A DNA stretch of 17,825 nt, taken from contig CAYPZL010000119.1 of the NCBI GenBank assembly GCA_964415045.1, positions 1-17,825 of the forward strand, written 5' to 3'. Below the pieces are notes generated by a model. It ran no database searches, was not told where the DNA came from, and was given only the letters and a program-made list of their open reading frames with translations. This document shows, piece by piece, positions 1 to 6,865 of the stretch (position 1 is the first letter of the stretch; each line of letters opens with the position of its first letter). Source of the DNA: CAYPZL01 sp964415045 (lineage in GTDB: Bacteria; Planctomycetota; Phycisphaerae; Sedimentisphaerales; Anaerobacaceae). The position numbers were made by a program, and so were the translations under genes.

Positions 1-24
1 GAGGATACCTTCACTCTTTTGGTT

Positions 25-47
25 GCGGCCGAGCGAAGCGAGGCCGC
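25..47. repeat. Short GC-rich inverted repeat upstream of the first gene
   Basis: GCGGCC at 25-30 and GGCCGC at 42-47 form a 6-bp perfect stem around an 11-nt purine-rich loop. No T-run follows, so it is not a clear intrinsic terminator. It may belong to a gene that ends before the window. Confidence 0.3.
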
Positions 48-143
48 GCTGGGAGGTCAGCGCAGGTGTATTGACTCCCGTTACAATACATGCCACCACT
101 CGGCAACAGATTGAGTTCCGCGTTAAGGCGGGGAGGTTCGTTC

Positions 144-377
144 ATGAATAAGCCTCATATGGTCTATTTCGAAAAAGAGGACATCCTCCACCTGACGATC
201 TCTGAGGGCCCTGAGGCCCAGAGCGTGGAGTTGAGCCCCAATATCACAGTCGAGTTGAACGACGCGAGCGAGTTGATCGGCATCGAGATTCTCAACGCCA
301 GCGAGTTTCTCCGGGATACGATCGCAGAATCCGTGCAGGCCAAACTCTTCGGCGTGCCGCGCGCCGAATCGGCATGA
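144..377 (+). CDS. DUF2283 family small protein
   Basis: A protein of 77 residues with the pattern of the DUF2283 family: an opening beta strand of the type VYFEKEDILHLTI, a central ELNDASELIGIEIL strand-turn-strand segment, and a short helical tail. The biochemical function of the family is unknown. Members are often found near small toxin-antitoxin-like genes (family knowledge), but no partner is visible here; one could lie before the window. The start at 144 is chosen because GGGAGG at 131-136 sits 7 nt upstream; the longer in-frame start at 90 has no ribosome site and adds 18 residues that do not fit the family. Confidence 0.75.
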   Translation: MNKPHMVYFEKEDILHLTISEGPEAQSVELSPNITVELNDASELIGIEILNASEFLRDTIAESVQAKLFGVPRAESA

Positions 378-419
378 AAACATTGATTTGAAGCCCATTC
401 ACAGAGATTCGACCTTGCC

Positions 420-439
420 ATTCCCGCGCAGGCGGGAAT
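420..439. repeat. GC hairpin repeat (ATTCCCGC / GCGGGAAT)
   Basis: ATTCCCGC at 420-427 and GCGGGAAT at 432-439 are perfect inverted 8-mers around a GCAG loop. This sequence resembles the widespread intergenic palindromes with a TTCCCGC...GCGGGAA core found scattered in many bacterial genomes (from memory). It stands alone between genes. Only one copy is visible in this window, so repeat status is an inference from resemblance. Confidence 0.5.
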
Positions 440-476
440 CCAGTAGGAGGTACGAGGAGTCCCTGAAGAGGTCGAT

Positions 477-632
477 GTGAATGGAAAGCAACAGGAGGCG
501 GAACGCATAGGAGGCAAGCAAGATGGCCTTACGGAACTTAGGCATCTATTCCGTAAGGCTTGTAACGAGCGTCACAAAAAGGGGGGAAAAGAGTTTTCCG
601 ACGCCTACGATACGGGTTTGCTGAGGTGTTAG
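477..632 (+). CDS. Possible 51-residue orphan ORF or gene remnant
   Basis: From a GTG at 477 the frame reads 51 codons to TAG at 630-632. The product has a protein-like composition: it is charged and helical, with a stretch LRHLFRKACNERHKKGGKEF and then a DAYDTGLL segment. In-frame sense codons extend upstream to a stop at about 444, so the reading could also be the tail of a decayed gene. No convincing ribosome site precedes the GTG. A perfect inverted repeat (GCCTTACGGAA with TTCCGTAAGGC) lies inside it, which is unusual for coding sequence. I do not recognise the family. Confidence 0.3.
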   Translation: MNGKQQEAERIGGKQDGLTELRHLFRKACNERHKKGGKEFSDAYDTGLLRC

Positions 633-806
633 TGAGCGGCCAGCGGGACCGACTGATTGTGATTTCTCCTCTGTACCATGGCGCCCTCCTGGGAGAGGTA
701 ATCGCCTAAGGCGCTCCTGTTGGTCGGGAATTGTGTTGGGCGACGAAGGTAGGGGGGCGTTGGTGACGGCATTACTTCTTGAGGCGTCACTGGCGGTTGC
801 GGATGC

Positions 807-841
807 GGGGCTTGCGGGGGGGGGGGTTGTATTGCGGGGGG
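807..841 (+). other. G-tract cluster, possible G-quadruplex in the activase leader
   Basis: Runs of 4 G (807-810), 11 G (816-826) and 6 G (836-841) are separated by 5- and 9-nt spacers, ending 57 nt before the activase start. The 11-G run can supply two G-tracts, so four tracts are available for a quadruplex in DNA or RNA. The run is also prone to slippage and to sequencing or assembly error, so its exact length should be treated with caution. Confidence 0.4.
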
Positions 842-898
842 AATTTGTGTATTCTCTAAGGCGGGGCAGAAATTGTAGTTTTTTCTCAGGCGGTATTC

Positions 899-1888
899 GT
901 GACGGATTCGATGGAACGACATTTTGTTGGTGAACGGGCCGCGCAGAGGTCTGGCCCGGAGACGGCAGGAATTCCTCCAGCCTCCAGCAGCGGGTACGTA
1001 TTCGATATCAAGAAGTATGCGATTCACGACGGGCCGGGGATTCGCACGACGGTGTTCTTCAAGGGCTGTCCCCTGCGGTGCCGGTGGTGCCACAATCCGG
1101 AGAGCTGGCAGGCCAGGCCCGAGCCGAGTCTGCGTCGCAATCGGTGCGTCCAGTGCGGCCGCTGCGTGGAGGCTTGCCCGGAAGACGCGATTGCCATGGT
1201 CGACGGCGGGCCTGTGACGGACGGGGAGAAATGCGTCTTGTGCGGGACCTGCATCCCTTCCTGTCCCGGCGGGGCCCGGGAGATCCTCGGCGGCCGGATG
1301 ACGGTGGCCGAGGTGATGGCGGAGATCGAGAAGGACGTGATCTTCTACGACGAATCGGACGGGGGCGCGACGTTCTCGGGAGGCGAGCCGCTGATGCAGC
1401 CGGAGTTTCTGCTGGCCCTGCTTGCCGAATGCCGGGCCCGGGGCATCCATACAGCGGTCGATACGACCTGTTATGCCGAACCGGACGTGATTGACAGCGT
1501 AGCTCAAGCGGCGAATCTGTTTCTCTGCGACATCAAGCACATGGACGCCGAGGCGCATCGGCGCTATACAGGGGTCGGCAACGAGGAGGTCCTGGCGAAC
1601 ATCAGGCGGCTGGCGGAAGCCGGCAAAGACGTCATGGTCCGCATTCCCGTCATCGGCGGCTTCAACGACGACGGGGGCAATATCGAGCGGACCGCCGAAT
1701 TCGTGCGGTCGCTGAAAACGGTTCGCCACATCGACATTCTGCCGTATAATCCGGGAGGGCTGGACAAGGCGGTCCGGCTCAACGGAAACGTCGAGTTGAT
1801 GCGGGCCCCGCCGGCCAGTGACGACGCCATGAAGGAAATTGCCGATACCCTCAGAAGGTATGGATTCGAGGTCAAGACAGGTGGATAG
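899..1888 (+). CDS. Glycyl-radical enzyme activating protein (radical SAM)
   Basis: A PflA-type activase that reductively cleaves S-adenosylmethionine and abstracts hydrogen from a glycine of its partner enzyme, leaving the stored glycyl radical. The radical SAM cluster motif CxxxCxxC is C57, C61, C64. It is followed by a ferredoxin-like insert with two further [4Fe-4S] sites (C83, C86, C89, C93 and C112, C115, C118, C122), typical of activases of GRE eliminases and decarboxylases but absent from classical PflA. The SAM-binding GGEP is at 161-164. The family's usual opening (VFDIKKYAIHDGPGIRT) begins near residue 34, so about 30 extra residues precede it. GTG at 899 is taken because AGGCGG lies 5 nt upstream; ATG at 911 is the alternative. 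The partner enzyme follows after 3 bp, so the genes are almost certainly co-translated. Confidence 0.93.
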   Translation: MTDSMERHFVGERAAQRSGPETAGIPPASSSGYVFDIKKYAIHDGPGIRTTVFFKGCPLRCRWCHNPESWQARPEPSLRRNRCVQCGRCVEACPEDAIAMVDGGPVTDGEKCVLCGTCIPSCPGGAREILGGRMTVAEVMAEIEKDVIFYDESDGGATFSGGEPLMQPEFLLALLAECRARGIHTAVDTTCYAEPDVIDSVAQAANLFLCDIKHMDAEAHRRYTGVGNEEVLANIRRLAEAGKDVMVRIPVIGGFNDDGGNIERTAEFVRSLKTVRHIDILPYNPGGLDKAVRLNGNVELMRAPPASDDAMKEIADTLRRYGFEVKTGG

Positions 1889-1891
1889 AAG

Positions 1892-4255
1892 ATGAACGAG
1901 CGAGTGGCAAAGCTGCGCGAGCAAAGTGTGTCGACGCGTCCCTATATTTCGACCGGGCGGGCGGAACTCCTCACGGAGTTCTACAAGAGTGATGTCTTCC
2001 TGCGCGAGTCGGTCCCCGTGGGCCGGGCGCTGGCGTTTCGGCACATCCTGGAGAACAAGCCGATCTGTATCAATCCAGGCGAGCTGATCGTGGGCGAGCG
2101 GGGCCCGGCCCCCAAGGCCACCCCGACGTATCCGGAGCTGTGCTGCCACGACCTGGAGGATTTTCGCATCCTCAGCACGCGGAACAAGACGCAGTTCCAA
2201 GTCAGCGACGAGGCGAGAAAGACCTACGAGGAGAAGATCATTCCGTTCTGGTCGGGAAAGACGATGCGCGAGAAGGTGTTTGCCGCGATGGAACCGGCGT
2301 GGCATCGGGCCTTCAACGCGGGTGTTTTCACCGAGTTCATGGAGCAGCGGGCCCCCGGCCACGCCATCCTGGACGACAAGATCTACCACCGGGGCATGCT
2401 GGATTTCAAAAAGGACATTGCCGAGCACCGCAGCAGGCTCGACTATCTCAACGACCCGCGCGCCTACGACAAGGACCAGGAATATCGCGCGATGGAGATT
2501 TGCGCCGATGCGCTCGTGGCCTTCGCGCAGCGGCACGCTGAGAAGGCGCTGGAGCTGGCGCGGGACGAGAGTGATTCGACCCGCCGGGGCGAGCTGGAGC
2601 AGATCGCCGAGGTCTGCCACCGCGTGCCGGCCCGCGCGCCGCGCACGTTCCGGGAGGCGTTGCAGGCCTACTGGTTCGTCCATTTAGGCGTCATCACCGA
2701 GCTGAACACCTGGGACTCGTTCAATCCGGGCCGGCTCGATCAGCACCTCTATCCCTTCTACCGGAAGGGGTTGGAGGACGGAACGCTGACGCCGGAGAAT
2801 GCCCGGGAGCTGCTGCAATGCTTCTGGATCAAGTTCAACAACCAGCCGGCGCCGCCGAAGGTCGGGATCACCGAAGAGCAGAGCGGAACGTACACGGACT
2901 TCGCCCTGATCAACATCGGGGGCCTGACGTCCGACGGCGGCGACGGTGTCAACGACGTTTCGTACCTGCTGCTCGACGTGGTCGAGGAGATGCGCCTGAC
3001 GCAGCCCAGCGCGTGCATCCAGATCAGCAAGCGCAACCCGGACCGCTTCCTCAAACGCGCGTGCGAGGTCATCCGGGCCGGTTTCGGCCAGCCGTCGGTC
3101 TTCAATTCCGACGTCATCATCAAGGAGATGCTCCACGACGGCAAGACCATGCAGGACGCGCGGTGCGGCGGGCCGAGCGGGTGCGTCACCATCAGCGCCT
3201 TCGGCAAGGAAAGCTGCACGCTCACCGGGTACATCAACTGGCCCAAGATTTTCGAGCTGGCCTGCAACAACGGAATCGACCCCGGCACGGGCGAGCAGAT
3301 CGGCCTCCAGACGGGCGATCCGCGGGAGTTCACTTCCTACGAGCAGCTCATGGAGGCGTATCGTCGGCAGTTGGCGTACTTCCTGGACCTGAAAATCAAG
3401 GGCAACAACGTCATCGAGCGTTTGTACGCCAACCATATGCCCGCGCCGTTCATGTCGCTGGTGATGAGCGACTGCGTCGCCCGCGGGATCGATTACCACG
3501 CCGGCGGGGCACGCTACAACCCGACGTACATCCAGGGTGTCGGCATCGGGACGCTCACCGATTCGCTGGCGGCGGTCAAGCGTCACGTTTTCGAGGAGCG
3601 GGACGTCACGATGCAGGAGTTGCTCGCCGCTTTGCAGAGCGACTTCGAGGGATACGAGCCGCTTCGCCAGTCGCTGCTGCGCCATACGCCCAAGTACGGC
3701 AACGATGACGAGTACGCCGACGCGATTGCCGAAGAGGTCTTCGACTGCTACTACGATCTGCTCAACGGCCGGCCCAACACCAAGGGCGGCAAATATCGCG
3801 TCAACCTCCTGCCGACGACCGTTCACATCTATTTCGGCTCGGTCACCGGGGCTTTGCCCTGCGGCCGCAAGGCCGCCGAGCCGGTCTCCGACGGGATCTC
3901 CCCCAGCCAGGGCGCCGACACGAAAGGCCCTACGGCGGTGGTCAAGTCGGCCGCCCGCATCGACCACGCCCGCACCGGCGGGACGCTGCTCAACATGAAG
4001 TTCAACCCCCAGGTCCTGGCCGGCAACGACGGCATCGAGAAGCTCGCCCACCTGATCCGGGGATACTTCAAGATGGACGGGCACCACATCCAGTTCAACG
4101 TGATCGAAGCCGAGACGCTGCGCCGGGCCCAGAAGGACCCCGAGCGGCACAGCGACCTGATCGTGCGCGTCGCCGGCTACAGCGACTACTTCGTGGACCT
4201 GGGCCCCGAGCTGCAAAACGAGATCATCGCCCGCACGGAGCAGCAAGCCTTCTGA
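1892..4255 (+). CDS. Glycyl-radical enzyme, HypD-like, with GCVT in place of the GCxE active-site loop
   Basis: A 787-residue pyruvate formate-lyase superfamily enzyme, close in length to trans-4-hydroxy-L-proline dehydratase (HypD, about 789). The glycyl-radical site is G762 in RVAGYSDYF. The thiyl cysteine is C431. With a constant offset of 3 to C. difficile HypD numbering as I recall it, H157, D275, S331, D336, F337, Y447 and T642 match HypD H160, D278, S334, D339, F340, Y450 and T645. The loop, however, reads GPSGCVTISAFGKES: T433 stands where HypD has the catalytic E436. HypD converts hydroxyproline to pyrroline-5-carboxylate; without Glu the same dehydration is doubtful. A ribosome site (AGGTGG, 6 nt upstream) overlaps the end of the activase gene. 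No proC lies nearby. HypD-like family membership is strong; substrate and reaction are not assigned. Confidence 0.9.
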   Translation: MNERVAKLREQSVSTRPYISTGRAELLTEFYKSDVFLRESVPVGRALAFRHILENKPICINPGELIVGERGPAPKATPTYPELCCHDLEDFRILSTRNKTQFQVSDEARKTYEEKIIPFWSGKTMREKVFAAMEPAWHRAFNAGVFTEFMEQRAPGHAILDDKIYHRGMLDFKKDIAEHRSRLDYLNDPRAYDKDQEYRAMEICADALVAFAQRHAEKALELARDESDSTRRGELEQIAEVCHRVPARAPRTFREALQAYWFVHLGVITELNTWDSFNPGRLDQHLYPFYRKGLEDGTLTPENARELLQCFWIKFNNQPAPPKVGITEEQSGTYTDFALINIGGLTSDGGDGVNDVSYLLLDVVEEMRLTQPSACIQISKRNPDRFLKRACEVIRAGFGQPSVFNSDVIIKEMLHDGKTMQDARCGGPSGCVTISAFGKESCTLTGYINWPKIFELACNNGIDPGTGEQIGLQTGDPREFTSYEQLMEAYRRQLAYFLDLKIKGNNVIERLYANHMPAPFMSLVMSDCVARGIDYHAGGARYNPTYIQGVGIGTLTDSLAAVKRHVFEERDVTMQELLAALQSDFEGYEPLRQSLLRHTPKYGNDDEYADAIAEEVFDCYYDLLNGRPNTKGGKYRVNLLPTTVHIYFGSVTGALPCGRKAAEPVSDGISPSQGADTKGPTAVVKSAARIDHARTGGTLLNMKFNPQVLAGNDGIEKLAHLIRGYFKMDGHHIQFNVIEAETLRRAQKDPERHSDLIVRVAGYSDYFVDLGPELQNEIIARTEQQAF

Positions 4256-4301
4256 CGATGCCCGTCATCTCAGACGCGCGGGCGGGAGTGGCTGTGAGAA
4301 C

Positions 4302-4329
4302 ATCCTGCCACCCGGGGGCAGCGCAGGAT
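4302..4329 (+). terminator. Candidate hairpin after the glycyl-radical operon
   Basis: ATCCTGC (4302-4308) and GCAGGAT (4323-4329) are perfect inverted 7-mers around a 14-nt loop that itself contains CCC and GGGGG. It lies 46 bp after the enzyme's stop codon. There is no T-run on the 3' side, so it may stabilise the transcript end or be part of a factor-dependent terminator. Confidence 0.3.
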
Positions 4330-4366
4330 TTGCACACACCGGGCCGGGTCGATCCGGAAAGGCATA

Positions 4367-4396
4367 TTGACAAGGTCGGTGACGTGTGGGTAGACT
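4367..4396 (+). promoter_or_regulatory. Candidate promoter of the toxin-antitoxin pair
   Basis: A perfect -35 box TTGACA (4367-4372) is followed after 18 nt by TAGACT (4391-4396), a 4-of-6 match to TATAAT. Transcription would begin near 4403, only a few bases before the ATG at 4406. This would give an almost leaderless message and explains the missing ribosome site. Confidence 0.45.
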
Positions 4397-4405
4397 TGCG
4401 GTGCC

Positions 4406-4738
4406 ATGGTTGCAGTGATTGAACGCAAACGAACTGCGCTGGTCGAGCTTTGCCGCCGATACCGGGTGGAGAAGCTGTATTTGTTCGGATCGGCCGCCTC
4501 GGATCAGCCAGATGTCGAGTGTAACGACCTCGATTTTCTGGTTTGTTTTGCCGACCGCGCGCCGACCGGCGAATACGCCGACCGATATCTCGGGTTTGCC
4601 GACGATCTGGAGCGGCTCTTCGAGCGACCGGTGGATCTGGTGACCGTCCAATCGATCCGCAACCCGTATTTCCAGCGCGAGGTCGAGTCCACAAGGCGAC
4701 TTATCTATGAACAACCGCACGAAGAAACTGCTGCTTGA
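4406..4738 (+). CDS. mntA: MntA-like nucleotidyltransferase antitoxin
   Basis: A 110-residue minimal nucleotidyltransferase (MNT domain). The catalytic signature is visible as G28-S29 followed by D41-L42-D43, with a third acidic residue at D77 in the PVDLV strand. The usual spacing is GSx10DxD; here it is x11, one residue longer. In the characterised HepT/MntA system MntA neutralises its partner by adding AMP to a tyrosine near the HepT active site (established for Shewanella). The gene overlaps the next by 32 bp, which supports a toxin-antitoxin pair. The start is fixed by an in-frame TAG at 4391; no Shine-Dalgarno sequence is seen. The order antitoxin-toxin is the reverse of the Shewanella hepT-mntA arrangement. 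Confidence 0.85.
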   Translation: MVAVIERKRTALVELCRRYRVEKLYLFGSAASDQPDVECNDLDFLVCFADRAPTGEYADRYLGFADDLERLFERPVDLVTVQSIRNPYFQREVESTRRLIYEQPHEETAA

Positions 4739-5069
4739 CGTCCTGGAATCGGGTCGCAGTATCCGGGACTGGTGTGGGGGGCGCACGTTTGGTGAGTACG
4801 AGGCGGACCGTCAGTTCCGCCGTGCGGTCGAGCGGGAGTTCGAAATCATCGGCGAAGCGCTCAATCGCCTCCTTCGCGATGATCCCTCCACGGCGGCCCG
4901 TATCGGTCAACTGTCGCGGATTGTGGGCTTTCGCAACCGTATCATTCACGGGTACGATACCGTCGATGATGCCACGGTTTGGGGCATCACCGATCGTCAC
5001 CTGCCGCAACTGCTTACTGAGGTCGAAACCCTTCTGCAGGATTCCGACGCGGATGCCGAACGTCCCTGA
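4707..5069 (+). CDS. hepT: HepT-like ribonuclease toxin (HEPN domain)
   Basis: A 120-residue all-helical HEPN protein (DUF86/HepT type). The RNase motif Rx4HxY is intact as R76-N77-R78-I79-I80-H81-G82-Y83. R76 and H81 would be the catalytic pair and Y83 the residue expected to be AMPylated by the partner. A conserved EIIGEALNRL helix spans residues 46-55. HepT toxins cut RNA when unmodified, and in known pairs the adjacent MNT protein blocks this. The gene starts inside the antitoxin gene and is probably translated from the same message. Both active sites look intact, so the pair may be functional. It is bounded by unrelated metabolic operons and is a likely mobile insert, although no transposon ends are seen. 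Confidence 0.87.
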   Translation: MNNRTKKLLLDVLESGRSIRDWCGGRTFGEYEADRQFRRAVEREFEIIGEALNRLLRDDPSTAARIGQLSRIVGFRNRIIHGYDTVDDATVWGITDRHLPQLLTEVETLLQDSDADAERP

Positions 5070-5168
5070 TCGTCCCATTTTCGTCGGGCAATTCGTTCAG
5101 GGCGTTGCGGGGGCGGGGGGGATGTGCTACCCTGTGTGCTCTCATAGGATCTGTTTAGGAGAGCCACA

Positions 5169-6845
5169 GTGAGAACGGTAGTGATTTTTTCGTGCGCGTT
5201 GGTCGTGGCGTCGGCCTTGTGCGGATGCAGGACGGCCGGCCCGGACCGCGAGGCCGCTCGCTTCATTCAGGGGCACGTGTCTCAGGTCGAGCCGCTGGCC
5301 ACGCGGGCCAATCGGGTGTACTGGGACGCGGCCACCACGGGCAAGGCGGAGAAATTCAAGGAATTCGAAGAACTCCAGTTGGAGATACGCCGGCTCTACA
5401 GCGACCCGGACGATTTCGCCCGCGTCGAGGCGTTGCGCGAGTCCGGCCCCGCCGATCCCCGCCTGGCGCGACAGCTCGACAAACTCCATTACGCCTACCT
5501 GCAAAACCAGATCGAGCCGGAATTGCTCGAGCCCATGGTGGCGCTGGATGCGAAGGTCCAGGAAACGTACAGCAATTACCGCGCCACGATCGACGGCGAA
5601 AAGGTCACGATGAGCGACATTTACACGATCATGACCACCGAGGGCAACACGCCCAAACGCGAAGCCGCCTGGCGCGCCAGCAAGGAAGTCGGCAACGTCA
5701 TCATCGACGATTTTCTCCGGCTGGTGAAGCTGCGCAACCGGGCGGCTCGCTCGCTGGGCTTCGACAACTACCACACCATGATCGTCGTCACGGGCGAGCA
5801 GGACGTGGCGCAGCTCGACCGCATTTTCGCCGACCTCGACGCGTTGACCCGAAGGCCGTTTGCCCGCCTGAAGGCGGATCTGGACGCGATTCTGGCCGAG
5901 GGGTACGGCATTGCACCCGAGAAGCTGATGCCCTGGCATTACCACGATCCCTTCTTCCAGCGGACCCCGCTCGTGTACGAGCTGGACCTGGACCAGTACT
6001 ACAAGGGTCGCGACGTAAAGGAGCTGGCCGAGAAGTACTATGCCGGCGTTGGCTTGCCGGTCGATGACATCCTGGCCCGCAGCGATCTCTACGACCGGGA
6101 GGGAAAGTACCCGCACGCGTTCAGTCACGACATCGACCGCAGCGGTGACGTCCGCATTCTCTGCAACCTGCAGGACACCGAGCGGTGGATGGAGACGATC
6201 CTGCACGAGTTGGGCCACGCGGTCTACAGCAAGTACCACGATCCGGGTGAGCCGTGGCTGCTGCGCGAGCCGGCGCACAGCTTCACGACGGAGGCGGTGG
6301 CGATGTTCTTCGGCCGGCTCAGCCGCAACGCCGCCTGGATGCAGGAAATGCTGAACCTCTCCGACGCCGAGCGGGCCCGGGTCGAAACGGTCAGCGCGCG
6401 ATACCTGCGCTTCCAGCAGATCCTCTTTGCGCGCTGGGCGATGGTGATGTACGAGTTCGAGAAGGCTCTGTACGCCGATCCGGACGCGGACCTGAACGAC
6501 CTCTGGTGGGACCTGGTCGAGGAATACCAGTTCGTGAAGCGCCCGCCCGGTCCGGCCGACGCGGGGTGGGCCTCCAAGCTGCATTTCACCAGCGCGCCCT
6601 GCTATTACCACAACTACATGCTCGGCGAATTGCTCGCCTCGCAACTGCACCACTACATCGTTGGCGAGGTGTTGGGGCGGGCCTCCGATGAGGGCCTCAG
6701 CTACGTCGGCGACAAGCGCGTGGGTGTGTACCTGCGTGACAACGTGCTCGGGCCCGGGGCGCGGTACCCCTGGAACGACATGATCGCCCGGGCCACGGGA
6801 GAGCCCCTGACGCCCAAGTACTTCGTCCAACAGTTTATCAACTAA
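5169..6845 (+). CDS. M2-like (ACE-type) zinc metallopeptidase, predicted lipoprotein
   Basis: A 558-residue gluzincin peptidase of the M2 (angiotensin-converting enzyme)/M3-like group. The zinc motif HELGH is at 346-350, and the third ligand is probably E375 in TTEAVAMFFG. A PWHYHDPFFQ segment and a later LHFTSAPCYYHNYMLGE segment (about 471-487) are typical of the fold and probably supply substrate-binding His and Tyr. The N-terminus is a short hydrophobic signal ending LCGC at residues 17-20; C20 is the likely lipidated cysteine, although Cys at position -2 is unusual. Relatives release dipeptides from peptide C-termini. GTG at 5169 is the start, with TTAGGAGAG just upstream (5155-5163). 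The symporter gene follows after 20 bp, suggesting that released peptides or amino acids are imported by it. Confidence 0.88.
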   Translation: MRTVVIFSCALVVASALCGCRTAGPDREAARFIQGHVSQVEPLATRANRVYWDAATTGKAEKFKEFEELQLEIRRLYSDPDDFARVEALRESGPADPRLARQLDKLHYAYLQNQIEPELLEPMVALDAKVQETYSNYRATIDGEKVTMSDIYTIMTTEGNTPKREAAWRASKEVGNVIIDDFLRLVKLRNRAARSLGFDNYHTMIVVTGEQDVAQLDRIFADLDALTRRPFARLKADLDAILAEGYGIAPEKLMPWHYHDPFFQRTPLVYELDLDQYYKGRDVKELAEKYYAGVGLPVDDILARSDLYDREGKYPHAFSHDIDRSGDVRILCNLQDTERWMETILHELGHAVYSKYHDPGEPWLLREPAHSFTTEAVAMFFGRLSRNAAWMQEMLNLSDAERARVETVSARYLRFQQILFARWAMVMYEFEKALYADPDADLNDLWWDLVEEYQFVKRPPGPADAGWASKLHFTSAPCYYHNYMLGELLASQLHHYIVGEVLGRASDEGLSYVGDKRVGVYLRDNVLGPGARYPWNDMIARATGEPLTPKYFVQQFIN

Positions 6846-6865
6846 TTCTCTTAACGGATGACCCT

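Larger units (their letters stand above)
378..898. other. Long non-coding or weakly coding gap
   Basis: About 520 bp lie between the DUF2283 gene and the activase gene. The gap holds an 8-bp-stem hairpin repeat (420-439), a possible 51-codon ORF (477-632), a perfect 11-bp inverted repeat inside that ORF (526-536 with 549-559), and a G-rich tract (807-841). From 633 to 806 I see no convincing gene. The ORFs on either strand there have skewed composition, and the long minus-strand frame across it is a shadow of the downstream genes. No promoter with good hexamers is evident for the activase. Confidence 0.6.

Noticed and set aside
71..87. TTGACT followed by TACAAT as a promoter of the first gene
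   Set aside because: Only 5 nt separate the two hexamers, far from the 16-18 nt needed. Neither has an acceptable partner at the right distance.
523..624. 33-codon ATG frame preceded by GGAGG
   Set aside because: It overlaps the more protein-like frame at 477-632 and has no recognisable features; the purine-rich stretch before it looks like chance.
629..2683. 684-codon open frame on the minus strand
   Set aside because: It lies antisense to the activase and radical enzyme genes, whose motifs are unmistakable. Its product is proline/arginine-rich without any domain; long open antisense frames are expected in GC-rich DNA.
2684..4246. 520-codon minus-strand frame, and similar long minus-strand frames at 5142-6830, 6851-8140, 8645-9898, 13642-14982 and 16228-17745
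   Set aside because: All are exact antisense shadows of well-identified + strand genes with conserved catalytic residues. None shows a recognisable domain or a ribosome site.
5105..5133. TTGCGG-N17-TACCCT as a promoter for the metallopeptidase gene
   Set aside because: Each hexamer matches the consensus at only 3 of 6 positions; the spacing alone is not enough.
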